A stretch of 64,000 nucleotides of DNA from positions 1-64,000 of the forward strand of contig JAJDYX010000036.1 of the NCBI GenBank assembly GCA_022824945.1. Direction: 5' to 3'. Position numbers and translations under genes: made by a program. This document shows positions 27,430 through 37,529 of the stretch, in pieces (within the stretch, counting starts at the first letter, position 1; every line of letters begins with the position of its first letter). Under the pieces are notes generated by a model. It was given only the letters and a program-made list of their open reading frames with translations, made no database searches and was not told where the DNA came from. This stretch comes from Candidatus Latescibacterota bacterium (GTDB taxonomy: Bacteria; Latescibacterota; UBA2968).

Positions 27430-28106
27430 TGCGTGAAATGTACCACAGGCGCAACCTGCATGCGTTTCTCGCTATTCTCGGTATTTTATTTTCTACGGGA
27501 ACTGTACAGGCCGATGCGCGCGGATCAGAGGTGGTTGCAAAATTGCAAAAAAAATTTGCGGATCTCGAGACGCTTTCCGCTCACTTTGTCAAGCAACACT
27601 ATTGGCGCGTGATGGACCAGCATCAAGAAGTTAAAGGAAAGTTGTTGGTTCAGCGCCCCAATCAGTTTCGAATGGATTCGGATGTACAGGTAGTGGTGAG
27701 CGATGGCAAAACCGTGTGGCATTACGCGCCTGCCAATGCCCAGGTACTGGTGAGCGATTACACCGCGATGGAAAACGATCGAAACTATGAGAAATTGTTA
27801 TTTGATTTGATTTTTTGGGGTGGATACGACGAAAATTATGTGCCCGTTTATGTGGGCGAAGAAAAGATACATCGCAAGACGTGTTACGCGGTTGATCTAT
27901 TGGCAAAAAAAGAAGATACGTATATCCATAAAATTCGCCTGTGGATAGACAAACGCCTCTATCTGGTGCGGCAGGTAGAATATCGCAATATCCACGAAGA
28001 TGTGACAACATTTGTGTTGTCGGACTTGAAGGTTAATAAAAAAGCCAGGCCCGATCAATTTACATTTCACGTACCCGGAGGGGTGGAATTGATCGATTTG
28101 CGCTGA
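27426..28106 (+). CDS. lolA: Outer-membrane lipoprotein carrier LolA
   Basis: 226 aa. Signal peptide (AFLAILGILFSTGTVQADA), then a LolA-type half beta-barrel: LETLSAHFVKQHYWRV, GKLLVQRPNQFRMD, VSDGKTVWHYAP and a C-terminal TTFVLSDLKVNKKARPDQFTF. LolA ferries lipoproteins from LolCDE to the outer membrane. Starts with ATG at 27426, overlapping the FtsK stop. ftsK-lolA adjacency is common in Proteobacteria and FCB genomes. Confidence 0.9.
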   Translation: MMREMYHRRNLHAFLAILGILFSTGTVQADARGSEVVAKLQKKFADLETLSAHFVKQHYWRVMDQHQEVKGKLLVQRPNQFRMDSDVQVVVSDGKTVWHYAPANAQVLVSDYTAMENDRNYEKLLFDLIFWGGYDENYVPVYVGEEKIHRKTCYAVDLLAKKEDTYIHKIRLWIDKRLYLVRQVEYRNIHEDVTTFVLSDLKVNKKARPDQFTFHVPGGVELIDLR

Positions 28107-28142
28107 TGTGTCGTTGTGAATACAATGGGAAAGGAACAAATA

Positions 28143-29259
28143 ATGGCTGTGGAAATTCAGGTGCGTGAACTACAAGACGCGCTATCCGATTATAGCGCAC
28201 GCGTGGATAAGCTCGGGAGGTATCTTTGACCTCGATCAAAGACGAACAAAAATTGCCGAATTTGAAAAACTCATGGAAGCACCGGATTTCTGGAATGATC
28301 GCGAAAAAGCACAGCAGATTATCGACGCCTGTAATGCAGAAAAATTCTGGGTTGAAAGCTGGGAAAATTTAAACGAACAAGCGGACGATTTGGACGTACT
28401 TTTTCAACTGGCTTGCGAAGAAGACGATGCCGAATCTCTATCGGAAGTCGCCGCTGAATTGCCCGGAGTTGGTGCAGCTTTAGACGCACTCGAATTGCAG
28501 CACATGTTGGGTGATCGAGAAGATCGCAACGACGCGATATTGACCATTCACCCAGGTGCTGGAGGGACTGAAGCAGCAGATTGGGCGCAGATGTTGATGC
28601 GTATGTACACGCGATGGGCAGAGCGGCGCGGGTTTCAAACCAATGTCCTGGATACGCTTCCGGGCGAAACAGCAGGGATTAAGAGCGCGACAATCGAAGT
28701 GAAGGGCGATTACGCTTTTGGCTATCTCAAGTCCGAATCCGGCGTACACAGACTGGTTCGAATATCGCCTTATGATTCCAACAATCGTCGGCACACATCA
28801 TTTGCATCCGTTTTTGTCTATCCCGACGCCGAAGGCGATATCGAGGTGGAGATCAATCCCAATGATTTGAAAGTAGATACCTATCGCGCTGGGGGTGCCG
28901 GCGGACAACACGTGAACAAAACCGATTCAGCGGTGCGTATTACCCACGAACCCACGGGGATTGTAGTGCAATGTCAGAACGAGCGTTCTCAGTACAAGAA
29001 CCGCAATACGGCCCTGAAAATTCTCAAGGCGCGATTGTATCAACACATGCGGGAAGAAGAAGACAAAAAGCGTGCCGAACTCGAAAGCACTAAAAAGCGC
29101 ATTGAATGGGGTAGTCAAATCCGCAATTACGTTTTCCAGCCCTATCAAATGGTGAAAGACGCGCGAACCGGCTTTGAGACATCGGATGTTTCGGGAGTTA
29201 TAGATGGCGATCTCGACCCGTTTATCCGCGCGTATTTACTGACGTCGAACACCACCTGA
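28143..29259 (+). CDS. prfB: Peptide chain release factor 2 with programmed +1 frameshift
   Basis: 371 aa after the shift. ATG at 28143 follows GGAAAGGA. The first frame reads 28 codons to TGA at 28227. The site GGGAGG-TAT-CTT-TGA-C carries an internal Shine-Dalgarno and slippery CTT; skipping the T at 28227 continues as CTT-GAC to the stop at 29259. This is the classic autoregulated RF2 frameshift: when RF2 is scarce, shifting lets more be made. RF2 features: GGQ loop in AGGAGGQHVNKTDS and a codon-recognition SPF-like region. RF2 reads UGA/UAA, so this organism uses UGA as stop. Confidence 0.95.
28215..28230 (+). promoter_or_regulatory. prfB +1 frameshift signal
   Basis: GGGAGG (28215-28220), TAT, the slippery codon CTT (28224-28226) and an in-frame TGA (28227-28229) followed by C. 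Spacing and content match the E. coli RF2 site, with GGGAGG in place of AGGGGG. Confidence 0.95.
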
Positions 29260-29297
29260 ACTGAGTTTTAAGTGGTGATTGCAAGCGGGCAACGCGC

Positions 29298-29326
29298 TTG
29301 ACTTGAATATGCATATTGGTTATAGT
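29298..29326 (+). promoter_or_regulatory. Sigma-70 promoter for lysS-lolD
   Basis: TTGACT (29298-29303), a 17 bp spacer and TATAGT (29321-29326), 60 bp upstream of lysS. Confidence 0.8.
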
Positions 29327-29385
29327 TTTATGACCTTCACAACGTTTAATCTTATAGATATTAGAGGGGTTGGGAGGCTCCAAAC

Positions 29386-30918
29386 TTGACTCGGGTTGTG
29401 GGACAAACACCAGAATCACAATTGATCGAACAGCGTCTGCAAAAACTCGACGCCATTCGGGATTTGGGCATTGAGCCTTACCCGTATCGCTTTGAGCCCA
29501 CGCACTATTCCGCGAATATTGTCGCGTCTTTTGATGCGCTGAACGCATCGGGCGACGAGGTGCGGGTTGCCGGTCGATTGATTGTTACGCGCGGTCATGG
29601 AAAAGCGGCCTTTGCCGATTTGCGGGATGCCAAAGGCCGCCTTCAAATTTACGTCCGGCTCGACAATGTTGGCGATGATGCCTTTGAACTGTGGAAATTG
29701 CTGGATATCGGCGATTTTATCGGCGTATCTGGCCCGGTTTTTAAGACCCGCACGGGGCAAATATCCGTTCAGGTCCAAACGCTCACATTGTTGACCAAAG
29801 CCATTCGTCCGCTACCTGTTCCCAAAGAAGAAATACGCGATGGCGAGCGCGTTGTACACGATCAATTTAGCGACAAAGAACTGCGTTATCGCCGTCGTTA
29901 TCTGGACCTGGCACTCAATCCCGATGTGCAGGCGGTGTTTCGCAAGCGTAGCGCGGTCGTATCTGCGATTCGCGAATTTTTAGATGCACGTGGTTTTCTA
30001 GAAGTCGAAACACCGGTGTTGCAGCCGCTCTACGGTGGGGCTTCGGCCCGTCCTTTTGTGACGCATCACAACGTGCTGGACATGCCGCTATATCTGCGGA
30101 TATCCGATGAATTATATCTCAAGCGTTTGATCGTGGGCGGGCTTGAAAGGGTGTATGAAATCGGCAAAAATTTTCGCAATGAAGGCATTGACCGAACTCA
30201 TAACCCCGAGTTTTCGATGCTCGAATTGTATCAAGCCTATGCCGATTATTCAGATATGATGGCAATAGCTGAAGCACTTTACGCCTTTGTGGCCGAAAAG
30301 GTGAATGGTGCAACAACACTCGAATACCAGGGACGAAAAATTGACCTTACCCCTCCCTGGCCGCGCATTCCCATGCTCGACGCCATCGAAAAATACGGCG
30401 GTATCAATGTGGCGCGTTCCTCAGATGCCGACCTGCGTGCTGCGTGCAAGCGCTTTGATTCCGATATCGAACCGGATGCTGAGCGCGGGTTGTTGATCAA
30501 CGCATTGTTCGAAGCGTGTGTCGAGCCTGAATTGATTCAACCGACCTTTATTACCGACTACCCTCTTGCAGTGTCTCCCCTGGCCAAACGCCATCGGGCC
30601 GAAAAAGACCTCACTGAGCGGTTTGAATTTTTTATCAATGGTTGGGAAGCGGGCAATGCGTTTTCCGAACTGAATGATCCGATTGATCAGCGGCAGCGGT
30701 TCGCCCATCAAAAAACCTTGCGCGATCGAGGCGACGATGAGGCACAAGTTCTCGATGAAGACTTTTTAATGGCCCTGGAACACGGGATGCCGCCGACGGG
30801 TGGGTTGGGCATTGGTGTTGACCGGATGGTCATGTTGCTCGCAGACGCGCCTTCGATTCGAGACGCAATTCTCTTTCCGCACATGCGCCCTAAAGAGGGC
30901 CTTGACGACCATGGATAA
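29386..30918 (+). CDS. lysS: Lysyl-tRNA synthetase, class II
   Basis: 510 aa. An N-terminal OB-fold anticodon domain (about 55-150) and the class II core: motif 2 FRNEGIDRTHNPEFSMLE (about residue 262) and motif 3 GIGVDRMVMLL (about 473). Charges tRNA-Lys. The TTG at 29386 is eight bases after GGGAGG; the family start position fits. Its last eight bases (ATGGATAA) contain the lolD ATG, so the pair is coupled. Confidence 0.97.
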   Translation: MTRVVGQTPESQLIEQRLQKLDAIRDLGIEPYPYRFEPTHYSANIVASFDALNASGDEVRVAGRLIVTRGHGKAAFADLRDAKGRLQIYVRLDNVGDDAFELWKLLDIGDFIGVSGPVFKTRTGQISVQVQTLTLLTKAIRPLPVPKEEIRDGERVVHDQFSDKELRYRRRYLDLALNPDVQAVFRKRSAVVSAIREFLDARGFLEVETPVLQPLYGGASARPFVTHHNVLDMPLYLRISDELYLKRLIVGGLERVYEIGKNFRNEGIDRTHNPEFSMLELYQAYADYSDMMAIAEALYAFVAEKVNGATTLEYQGRKIDLTPPWPRIPMLDAIEKYGGINVARSSDADLRAACKRFDSDIEPDAERGLLINALFEACVEPELIQPTFITDYPLAVSPLAKRHRAEKDLTERFEFFINGWEAGNAFSELNDPIDQRQRFAHQKTLRDRGDDEAQVLDEDFLMALEHGMPPTGGLGIGVDRMVMLLADAPSIRDAILFPHMRPKEGLDDHG

Positions 30919-31585
30919 GTTGCTTCGCGCAACGGATATTTGCAAGCACTATGTCATAGGGGATACCCATATCGAGGTACTCAAAGGTGTTGACCTCGGG
31001 GTTGTTCGCGGCGAAATTGTAGCAGTGGTTGGTGCTTCCGGTGTTGGAAAAAGTACTTTGTTGCACATTATGGGCGGGTTAGACCATCCAGTTTCAGGGA
31101 CGGTCGTCATCGATGGCGTCGATATATTTGCCCTTTCAGATAACGATCGCGCCAAATTTCGCAACCGTCAGATTGGGTTTGTTTTTCAGTTTCACCACTT
31201 ATTGCGCGATTTTACGGCACTTGAAAATGTGATGATGCCCCTGATGATTGCCGGTATTTCCCACGATGAAGCGCGAGTGCCTGCGCAAAAATTGCTCTGT
31301 GATGTGGGTCTGGAAAAACGGCTCGCACATTTGCCTTCCGAACTTTCTGGCGGGGAAGCACAGCGCGTGGCTGTTGCGCGGGCATTGGTGACACAACCCG
31401 CTGTTGTTCTGGCCGACGAACCTTCTGGTAATCTCGATGTCGCGCGCAGTGCAGAGCTTCACGCATTAATATGGGAACTCGCCAGAACCCGACATCAAAC
31501 GTGCATTATTGTAACACACGACCAGCATTTGGCCGCTCGCGCTGATCGGGTGGTCGAGATGGAAGACGGTCGTCTTGTTGCTTGA
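30911..31585 (+). CDS. lolD: Lipoprotein-releasing ABC transporter ATP-binding protein LolD
   Basis: 224 aa. Walker A GASGVGKST, FQFHHLLRDFTALENVMMP (LolD-like), signature LSGGEAQRVAVARAL, Walker B VVLADEPSGNLD and a switch His in VTHD. The lengths and FHHLL-type segment match LolD, which powers release of lipoproteins to LolA. LolC/LolE permeases are not next to it. The ATG at 30911 overlaps the end of lysS by eight bases. Other MacB-type ATPases are similar, so the lolD call is likely but not certain. Confidence 0.85.
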   Translation: MDKLLRATDICKHYVIGDTHIEVLKGVDLGVVRGEIVAVVGASGVGKSTLLHIMGGLDHPVSGTVVIDGVDIFALSDNDRAKFRNRQIGFVFQFHHLLRDFTALENVMMPLMIAGISHDEARVPAQKLLCDVGLEKRLAHLPSELSGGEAQRVAVARALVTQPAVVLADEPSGNLDVARSAELHALIWELARTRHQTCIIVTHDQHLAARADRVVEMEDGRLVA

Positions 31586-31618
31586 ATAACAAAGCGTGTG
31601 GGGCGAAAATAAACAGTG

Positions 31619-31647
31619 TTGAGTTTTCCTTTATAAACTATTATACT
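31619..31647 (+). promoter_or_regulatory. Sigma-70 promoter for clpC
   Basis: TTGAGT (31619-31624), a 17 bp spacer and TATACT (31642-31647), 54 bp upstream of the clpC start. No CIRCE or CtsR operator was recognised. Confidence 0.8.
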
Positions 31648-31700
31648 GGGAATCAATATTACGCTTCGCCAGATTTCTCGTTAGGCGAGAGGAGTATTCG

Positions 31701-34292
31701 ATGAATAGTATGTTTTCAGACCAGGTAAAGCAAGTCATGCAACTCGCTCGCGAAGAGGCAGCGCGCCTGGGACACAATTACATCGGTACCGAGCATTTGC
31801 TGCTGGGCATCATACGCGGGGGCAAAAGTACGGCCGTTCAGGTGTTGACAAATCTGAATTTAAATCTCGAAAGTATCAAGCAATCCATCGACGATTTTGT
31901 CGCTTCTTCTGGCAGTTCAATGACGATGGGAGAAGTGCCTTTTACGCCCCGTGCAAAGCAAATTCTCGAAATTGCTGCCAATGAAGCCAAAGAAATGAAA
32001 AGCCGAGTCGTGAGAACCAGCCATCTGCTGTTGGCACTATTGAAAGATAAAGACGGGGTTGCCGCACAGATTTTGGTCACATTCGGCGTAGACCACAGAA
32101 CAGCCAAGGAGGAGGTGATTGCCGTTTTGCAGGGAAAATCTTCGTCGGGTAGGCGCGAAAAAAGAAAAAGCAAAACGCCTTTCCTCGATCATTTCGGACG
32201 CGATTTAACCGATCTGGCGCGGCAGGGCAAATTGGATCCGACTATCGGTCGCGATCGCGAAATCGAACGGGTGTCACAGGTGCTGGCCAGACGCAAAAAG
32301 AACAACCCGGTGTTGGTAGGTGAACCCGGTGTGGGTAAAACTCAAATCATTGAGGGATTGGCACAGCGCATTGTGGGACGGCGAGTCCCACAAATTTTAC
32401 TGGACAAGCGCGTGGTCACGCTCGATATGGGTGGCATTGTCGCCGGCACAAAATATCGAGGGCAGTTTGAACAGCGTCTGAAAGCCGTGATGGACGAGCT
32501 TCAACAAAGCCAGAATGTAATCATTTTTATCGATGAGTTGCACACCATTGTCGGTGCCGGTAGTGCCGAGGGTACGCTGGATGCTTCCAATATGTTTAAG
32601 CCCTCTCTCTCCCGAGGCGAATTGCAGTGCATTGGTGCAACAACCTTAGACGAATATCGAAAATATATTGAAAAGGATGGCGCACTCGAGCGGCGTTTCC
32701 AGACGATTGTGGTCGATGCCCCTTCAGTGGATGAAACCATTGAAATCCTCAAGGGACTAAAAGACAGTTATGAAACACATCACAAAGTGTCTTTTTTACC
32801 CGAAGCTATCGAAGCAGCGGCGCAGATGGCCGACCGCTATATCAGCGACCGGCACTTGCCCGACAAGGCCATTGATGTGATCGATGAAACGGGAGCGCGG
32901 GTGCGATTGTCCCGTCTCAACCCCCCCGAAGAGATCAAAGAAATCGAGATGGCTATTGGCGAGATTACGAAAAACAAAGATAAAGCTGCCGAAAATCAGC
33001 AATTTGAAGAGGCGGCCAGCTTGCGTGACCGCGAGCGAGAACTCAAAAGTGAACTCGAAAATATGCGCCAGGCGTGGGAAGTACAGGTGACAGATGATGT
33101 GGTAGATGTGACAGAAGAACACATTGCCGAAGTGATTTCGAACATGACGGGCATTCCCGTGTTTCGGCTGGCACAGGCCGAGTCCGAAAGACTGATCAAC
33201 ATGGCGTCCGAGTTACAAAAGCGCGTGATCGGTCAAGAAGAAGCTGTTTCTACGGTGTGTCGCTCCATTCGGCGCACGCGCGCAGGTCTCAAAGATCCCA
33301 ATCGCCCAATCGGCACGTTCTTGTTTTTAGGCCCCACGGGTATTGGCAAAACGTATTTGGCGCAAGCGCTGGCGCAGTATCTGTTTGATGATGAAGATGC
33401 TCTCGTAACCGTAGATATGTCGGAATATATGGAGAAATTTGCGGTATCCCGGCTCGTGGGTGCACCGCCTGGTTATGTGGGATACGATGAGGGCGGACAG
33501 CTAACGGAGAAAGTGCGCCGGCGTCCATATTCGGTGGTTTTGCTCGATGAAATTGAAAAAGCCCATCCCGATGTGTTCAATATCCTCTTACAAGTATTGG
33601 ATGAAGGGCGGTTGACAGATAGCTTTGGGCGCAAGGTAAATTTCAAAAATACCATTTTGATTATGACATCCAACCTGGGAACCAAAGATCTACAAAATGC
33701 AGGTGGCTTGGGATTTGGCCGATCAGACAAAAAATCAATTCGCGAAAAAATGGAAGAGCGCATCAACGAAGAGGTTAAAAAGACATTTAATCCCGAGTTT
33801 ATCAACCGCCTGGATGAAACGGTGATTTTCAATCCACTGGATCGAAAGGAAATTATTCAGATCGTCGATATCGAGCTTGAAAAAATTCTCGCGCGCGTTG
33901 CAGAACGCGATATTGAGGTACGCCTCACACAAGGAGCCAAGAGTTTGATCGCCGAGAAGGGCTATGATCCGACTTATGGCGCGCGGCATCTGCGGCGCAC
34001 CATTCAAAAGATGATTGAAGATCCCCTGGCCGAAGAGATCATTATGGGCCATTTTGCGGACGGCTGCAAAGTTCGGGTGAGCAAAAAAGGCGATGCACTC
34101 AACTTTGAGGGAATTTCTATCGCGAAAGAAGAATCGGAAGACACGGCCGAAGTGCAGATAAGTGAAAAAAGCAATACGCTCAACTTCGCCGATGAGAGCA
34201 AGGCAAGTGATCTCAGTAAGAAAGTAGGAGACCAGGACAAATCGGGAGATCCTGTCGGAGAAGAGGAAGTGGTAAACAAGGACAAAGCCTGA
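31701..34292 (+). CDS. clpC: ATP-dependent Clp protease ATP-binding subunit ClpC
   Basis: 863 aa. N-domain repeats (3-140), AAA-1 with GEPGVGKT (about residue 207), a short middle domain with a UVR motif (about 421-450, [19 protein letters not shown]), AAA-2 with GPTGIGKT (about 544) and a D2-small domain. The short middle region and UVR motif separate it from ClpB. It unfolds substrates for ClpP or acts alone. The C-terminal 60 residues are an unusual acidic/charged extension with a repeated LNF motif. The ATG at 31701 follows GAGAGGAG. Confidence 0.95.
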   Translation: MNSMFSDQVKQVMQLAREEAARLGHNYIGTEHLLLGIIRGGKSTAVQVLTNLNLNLESIKQSIDDFVASSGSSMTMGEVPFTPRAKQILEIAANEAKEMKSRVVRTSHLLLALLKDKDGVAAQILVTFGVDHRTAKEEVIAVLQGKSSSGRREKRKSKTPFLDHFGRDLTDLARQGKLDPTIGRDREIERVSQVLARRKKNNPVLVGEPGVGKTQIIEGLAQRIVGRRVPQILLDKRVVTLDMGGIVAGTKYRGQFEQRLKAVMDELQQSQNVIIFIDELHTIVGAGSAEGTLDASNMFKPSLSRGELQCIGATTLDEYRKYIEKDGALERRFQTIVVDAPSVDETIEILKGLKDSYETHHKVSFLPEAIEAAAQMADRYISDRHLPDKAIDVIDETGARVRLSRLNPPEEIKEIEMAIGEITKNKDKAAENQQFEEAASLRDRERELKSELENMRQAWEVQVTDDVVDVTEEHIAEVISNMTGIPVFRLAQAESERLINMASELQKRVIGQEEAVSTVCRSIRRTRAGLKDPNRPIGTFLFLGPTGIGKTYLAQALAQYLFDDEDALVTVDMSEYMEKFAVSRLVGAPPGYVGYDEGGQLTEKVRRRPYSVVLLDEIEKAHPDVFNILLQVLDEGRLTDSFGRKVNFKNTILIMTSNLGTKDLQNAGGLGFGRSDKKSIREKMEERINEEVKKTFNPEFINRLDETVIFNPLDRKEIIQIVDIELEKILARVAERDIEVRLTQGAKSLIAEKGYDPTYGARHLRRTIQKMIEDPLAEEIIMGHFADGCKVRVSKKGDALNFEGISIAKEESEDTAEVQISEKSNTLNFADESKASDLSKKVGDQDKSGDPVGEEEVVNKDKA

Positions 34293-34320
34293 TCGTGAAG
34301 GTGCGGTCAATACCCAAACG

Positions 34321-34347
34321 GCCCGGACGACAGTCCGGGCTGTTTGT
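34321..34347 (+). terminator. Terminator-like hairpin after clpC
   Basis: GCCCGGAC (34321-34328) and GTCCGGGC (34333-34340) form an 8 bp stem with a 4 nt loop, followed by TGTTTGT. Confidence 0.7.
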
Positions 34348-34522
34348 CGTACGGTCGGAACATTTTTCTATGTTGGGCGTTTGAGGCTTACAAAATAAAG
34401 CGCGAATAGACGCACCCCTCCCACCACCCATAGCATGTGCTGACATGATGTAAGTCAGTATCATTACGAGCTTCTATTCGTTGATTCGTTTAATGTGGTT
34501 TTTCAGATAGGTATTTCGCAAC

Positions 34523-36817
34523 GTGAAAAGATTTTGTACATATAGTTTTTTGATCCTCATTGTACTATTGGGCGGACGTACGGGCGCACAAGAAGGCCCG
34601 GTGATTCAGGAGATCCGCATTCGAGGCAATGATTGGGTCGAGATTTCTTTTATCGAATCTCAAAGTGGCTTATTCAAAGGGCAGAATCTGGTAGAAGGCG
34701 AAGTTGCGCGGGTGATTCGCAATCTTTATAAAAGCGGTCTGTTTTCCGACATTCAAATCTCTATAGATAAAGTGCCAGGAGGTGTGGCTGTTATTATTGA
34801 ATTGAAAGCCGTGCCGCGTTTGGGTGAGGTGGTTTTTAAGGGCAATCGCGCAATAAAGGATAAGACACTAAAGCGCGAGTCGAAACTGACCGAAGGCCAG
34901 TTAATAAAGCACCGAGAAAAAAAGAGAGCGGTCAACAAGTTGGTCGCGCTCTATCGAAAAAAAGGCTATTTGCTCGCCTCAGTGGATGTGAAAGAAGAGG
35001 AGGTCGATAAAGATGGACAATTGCCACTGACCTTTGAAATTCACGAGGGCGAAAAGGTCAATTTGAAAAAGATCCGTTTTCACGGCAATACAGCACTGAC
35101 CGGGAAGCAACTGCGCAAACAAATGAAAGAGACCAAACAAGACGGCTGGTGGTTTGGAGGAGGCAAATACAGCGAGGAAACTTATCCCGACGATAAAGAA
35201 TTGGTCCTGGCCTTTTACCGGCAAAAAGGATATCGAGAAGCGGTAATTGTATCCGACAGCTTGTCCTATGGCCCTGTGAAAAAAAATATGTATCTCGATA
35301 TCACGATCGAAGAAGGGCCGCTTTATCGTTTTGGCGCAGTGAGTTGGTCGGGCAATGAGAAAATCACAGATGCCGGTTTTTCTCACTTTATTGTGGTCGA
35401 TTCGGGCGCAGTTTACAACGAAGAGCGCGTCTTAAAATCGCGAGAGCAATTGCAAAATGCCTATATGGACATTGGGCATATAGGCGCACAGGTTTTTCCA
35501 CAACAAAAACCCATTGAAGGTCACGTAGTCGATGTGCATTTTGACGTAGTCGAAAAAGATCCGTGGACAATTCGCAAAATTTTGATTACGGGCAATACCA
35601 AAACCAAAGACCGCGTGATACGACGCGAATTGCGCGTGCGGCCGGGTGATACGTTTAGCCGCGCACTTTTGGAACGCAGCGTGCGCGAAGTCATGCAACT
35701 CAACTTTTTCACCAATGTGTTGCCCGAGCCTATTGCCGTAGAAGAAACATCGGAGATTGATCTCGAGTTTACCATAGAAGAAAAGTCAACGGGTACGGCG
35801 TCTATCGGGGCGGGGTATAGCGAACGCGACAAGCTCATTGGCACCATTGGGTTGCAAATTCCCAATTTTAGAGGCAATGGACAACAACTCGATTTCCAGT
35901 GGGAGTTTGGATCGCGCCGCGAAACCTTTAGCATTGGGTTTACCGAACCGTGGTTCCGCAACACCCCCACGAGTATATCGGCATCGCTTTTCCGAAGCAC
36001 CATACGACTGGCAACTTATGGTGTGGCAGATTTCGATCAGCGCACAGAAGGCGGTGCATTTCGCCTCGGACGCAGACTGCGCTGGCCCGATTATTCGCGC
36101 ATTTCTGGAGGATATCGCATCGAGAAGGTTGCTTTTATCAATTTTTCCGACAGCACAGATGTAAGCAATCCCTTTTACCAGGACAATATAACCAGCAGCA
36201 TCAGCGCGAACCTGACCCGCGACAGCCGCGATTTGCCGATTTTTCCCACATCTGGAGGCGTAATTTCCTATTCGCCCGCATTGGCTGGCGGATTTTTGGG
36301 CGGTAATAGGGATTTTCATAAACACGATATTGTCACGAGTTTTTACTTTCCCATATTCTGGCGATTGGCCTTAAATGTGCGGTCACAATTGGGCTTTGTC
36401 GCCAGTTATGGTACCGAGCGTGTCCCGTATCAGGAATTGTATCTGCCGGGTGGCGTTGACATTTTTGAAGGCACCATGTTGCGCGGTTATCCCGACCGCT
36501 CAATTGGTCCTCGTAATATTGGAGGGGAGCCAACTGGGGGTGTTGCGCAGTTGTTGTTTAACGCGGAGATCAGCATTCCCATTGTGCCCAATCAGTTTTA
36601 CGGTCTCATTTTTGCCGATGCGGGTAATGCCTGGGACAATCTGGATCGGATCAGCCTGACGGATATGCGTCGGTCAGCCGGTTTTGGCATTCGGATTGTA
36701 GCACCTGTAGTGGGTATTATGGGATTTGATTTTGCATGGGGATTTGACCGTCGGCGTGTCGATGGTCAGTCCGTACAGATGATGACGCATTTCCAATTCG
36801 GTCCGCAATTTTATTAG
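34523..36817 (+). CDS. bamA: Outer-membrane protein assembly factor BamA (Omp85)
   Basis: 764 aa. Signal peptide (residues 2-23), five POTRA domains (about 25-420), then a 16-strand barrel (about 430-764) with the Omp85 LRGYPDRS motif (about residue 652, equivalent to VRGF). The end is FQFGPQFY, a terminal aromatic as needed for barrel folding. It inserts beta-barrels with BamB-D. The gene is followed by ompH and fabZ, as in many Gram-negative genomes, but lpxD and lpxA are missing from this set. Start GTG at 34523; AGATAGGT upstream is a modest Shine-Dalgarno. Confidence 0.95.
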   Translation: MKRFCTYSFLILIVLLGGRTGAQEGPVIQEIRIRGNDWVEISFIESQSGLFKGQNLVEGEVARVIRNLYKSGLFSDIQISIDKVPGGVAVIIELKAVPRLGEVVFKGNRAIKDKTLKRESKLTEGQLIKHREKKRAVNKLVALYRKKGYLLASVDVKEEEVDKDGQLPLTFEIHEGEKVNLKKIRFHGNTALTGKQLRKQMKETKQDGWWFGGGKYSEETYPDDKELVLAFYRQKGYREAVIVSDSLSYGPVKKNMYLDITIEEGPLYRFGAVSWSGNEKITDAGFSHFIVVDSGAVYNEERVLKSREQLQNAYMDIGHIGAQVFPQQKPIEGHVVDVHFDVVEKDPWTIRKILITGNTKTKDRVIRRELRVRPGDTFSRALLERSVREVMQLNFFTNVLPEPIAVEETSEIDLEFTIEEKSTGTASIGAGYSERDKLIGTIGLQIPNFRGNGQQLDFQWEFGSRRETFSIGFTEPWFRNTPTSISASLFRSTIRLATYGVADFDQRTEGGAFRLGRRLRWPDYSRISGGYRIEKVAFINFSDSTDVSNPFYQDNITSSISANLTRDSRDLPIFPTSGGVISYSPALAGGFLGGNRDFHKHDIVTSFYFPIFWRLALNVRSQLGFVASYGTERVPYQELYLPGGVDIFEGTMLRGYPDRSIGPRNIGGEPTGGVAQLLFNAEISIPIVPNQFYGLIFADAGNAWDNLDRISLTDMRRSAGFGIRIVAPVVGIMGFDFAWGFDRRRVDGQSVQMMTHFQFGPQFY

Positions 36818-36887
36818 CGGTCAGACTCCTCCTGTACCCATGGATGGCAAGGGAGGGCCAAAAGCTTTATTCACGGAGGGAATTTTG

Positions 36888-37436
36888 ATGACACGCTGTC
36901 GCTTACTTTATATCGCGCTATCTCTGGCACTAACTGGTATAGCCAGTACTGCTGGCGCGGAGCTAAAGCTGGGGTATATTGATTCGCAGAAAATTTTGGA
37001 TCAGTACAAACCCTATCAAGATGCTTTGAGAGAATATAGCCGTTACGAAGATGAACTCCAGCGCGAGATGAGCACCATGCAAAACGATCTCGCCAAAATG
37101 CAAGATACCTACGAACGCCAATCTCTGCTTTTGAGTGACAAACGCAAACAAGAAGAGCAGCAGGCCATTTTGAAAAAACAGCAGGAACTGCAGCGGTTTG
37201 TGCAAGACACCACCTCTCCGCAAGGCAGTCTCGCGCGCAAAACCGCGGAATTGTCCGAACCCATTATTCAAACGGTGAATGCGATTATCAAACAAGTGGC
37301 AGAGGACGAAGGCTTTGACTTTGTGCTCAATTCGACGGCTCTGGCCTATGCGAAAGAGGCACACGATTTGACCGACAAGGTCCTCGAAGCACTTGCCAAA
37401 GATCTCGAGGCCAAAGCGAAAACTGAGGGACCGTAG
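36888..37436 (+). CDS. OmpH/Skp-family periplasmic chaperone
   Basis: 182 aa. Signal peptide (LLYIALSLALTGIASTAGA), then GYIDSQKILDQYKPYQ and a long charged coiled coil (about 45-125) that forms the Skp tentacles, with a C-terminal helix (QVAEDEGFDFVLN). Binds unfolded barrel proteins in the periplasm for BamA. ATG at 36888 follows ACGGAGGG; an in-frame start at 36840 would displace the signal peptide. 70 bp after bamA. Confidence 0.9.
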   Translation: MTRCRLLYIALSLALTGIASTAGAELKLGYIDSQKILDQYKPYQDALREYSRYEDELQREMSTMQNDLAKMQDTYERQSLLLSDKRKQEEQQAILKKQQELQRFVQDTTSPQGSLARKTAELSEPIIQTVNAIIKQVAEDEGFDFVLNSTALAYAKEAHDLTDKVLEALAKDLEAKAKTEGP

Positions 37437-37529
37437 TACATTAATCTATATATGTTGTTTTCTATTGAAAGTCTCTGATTTCCCCGCGGGGTGACCGGAG
37501 ACTTTTTAATGTGAACATTGGAGGATGCC

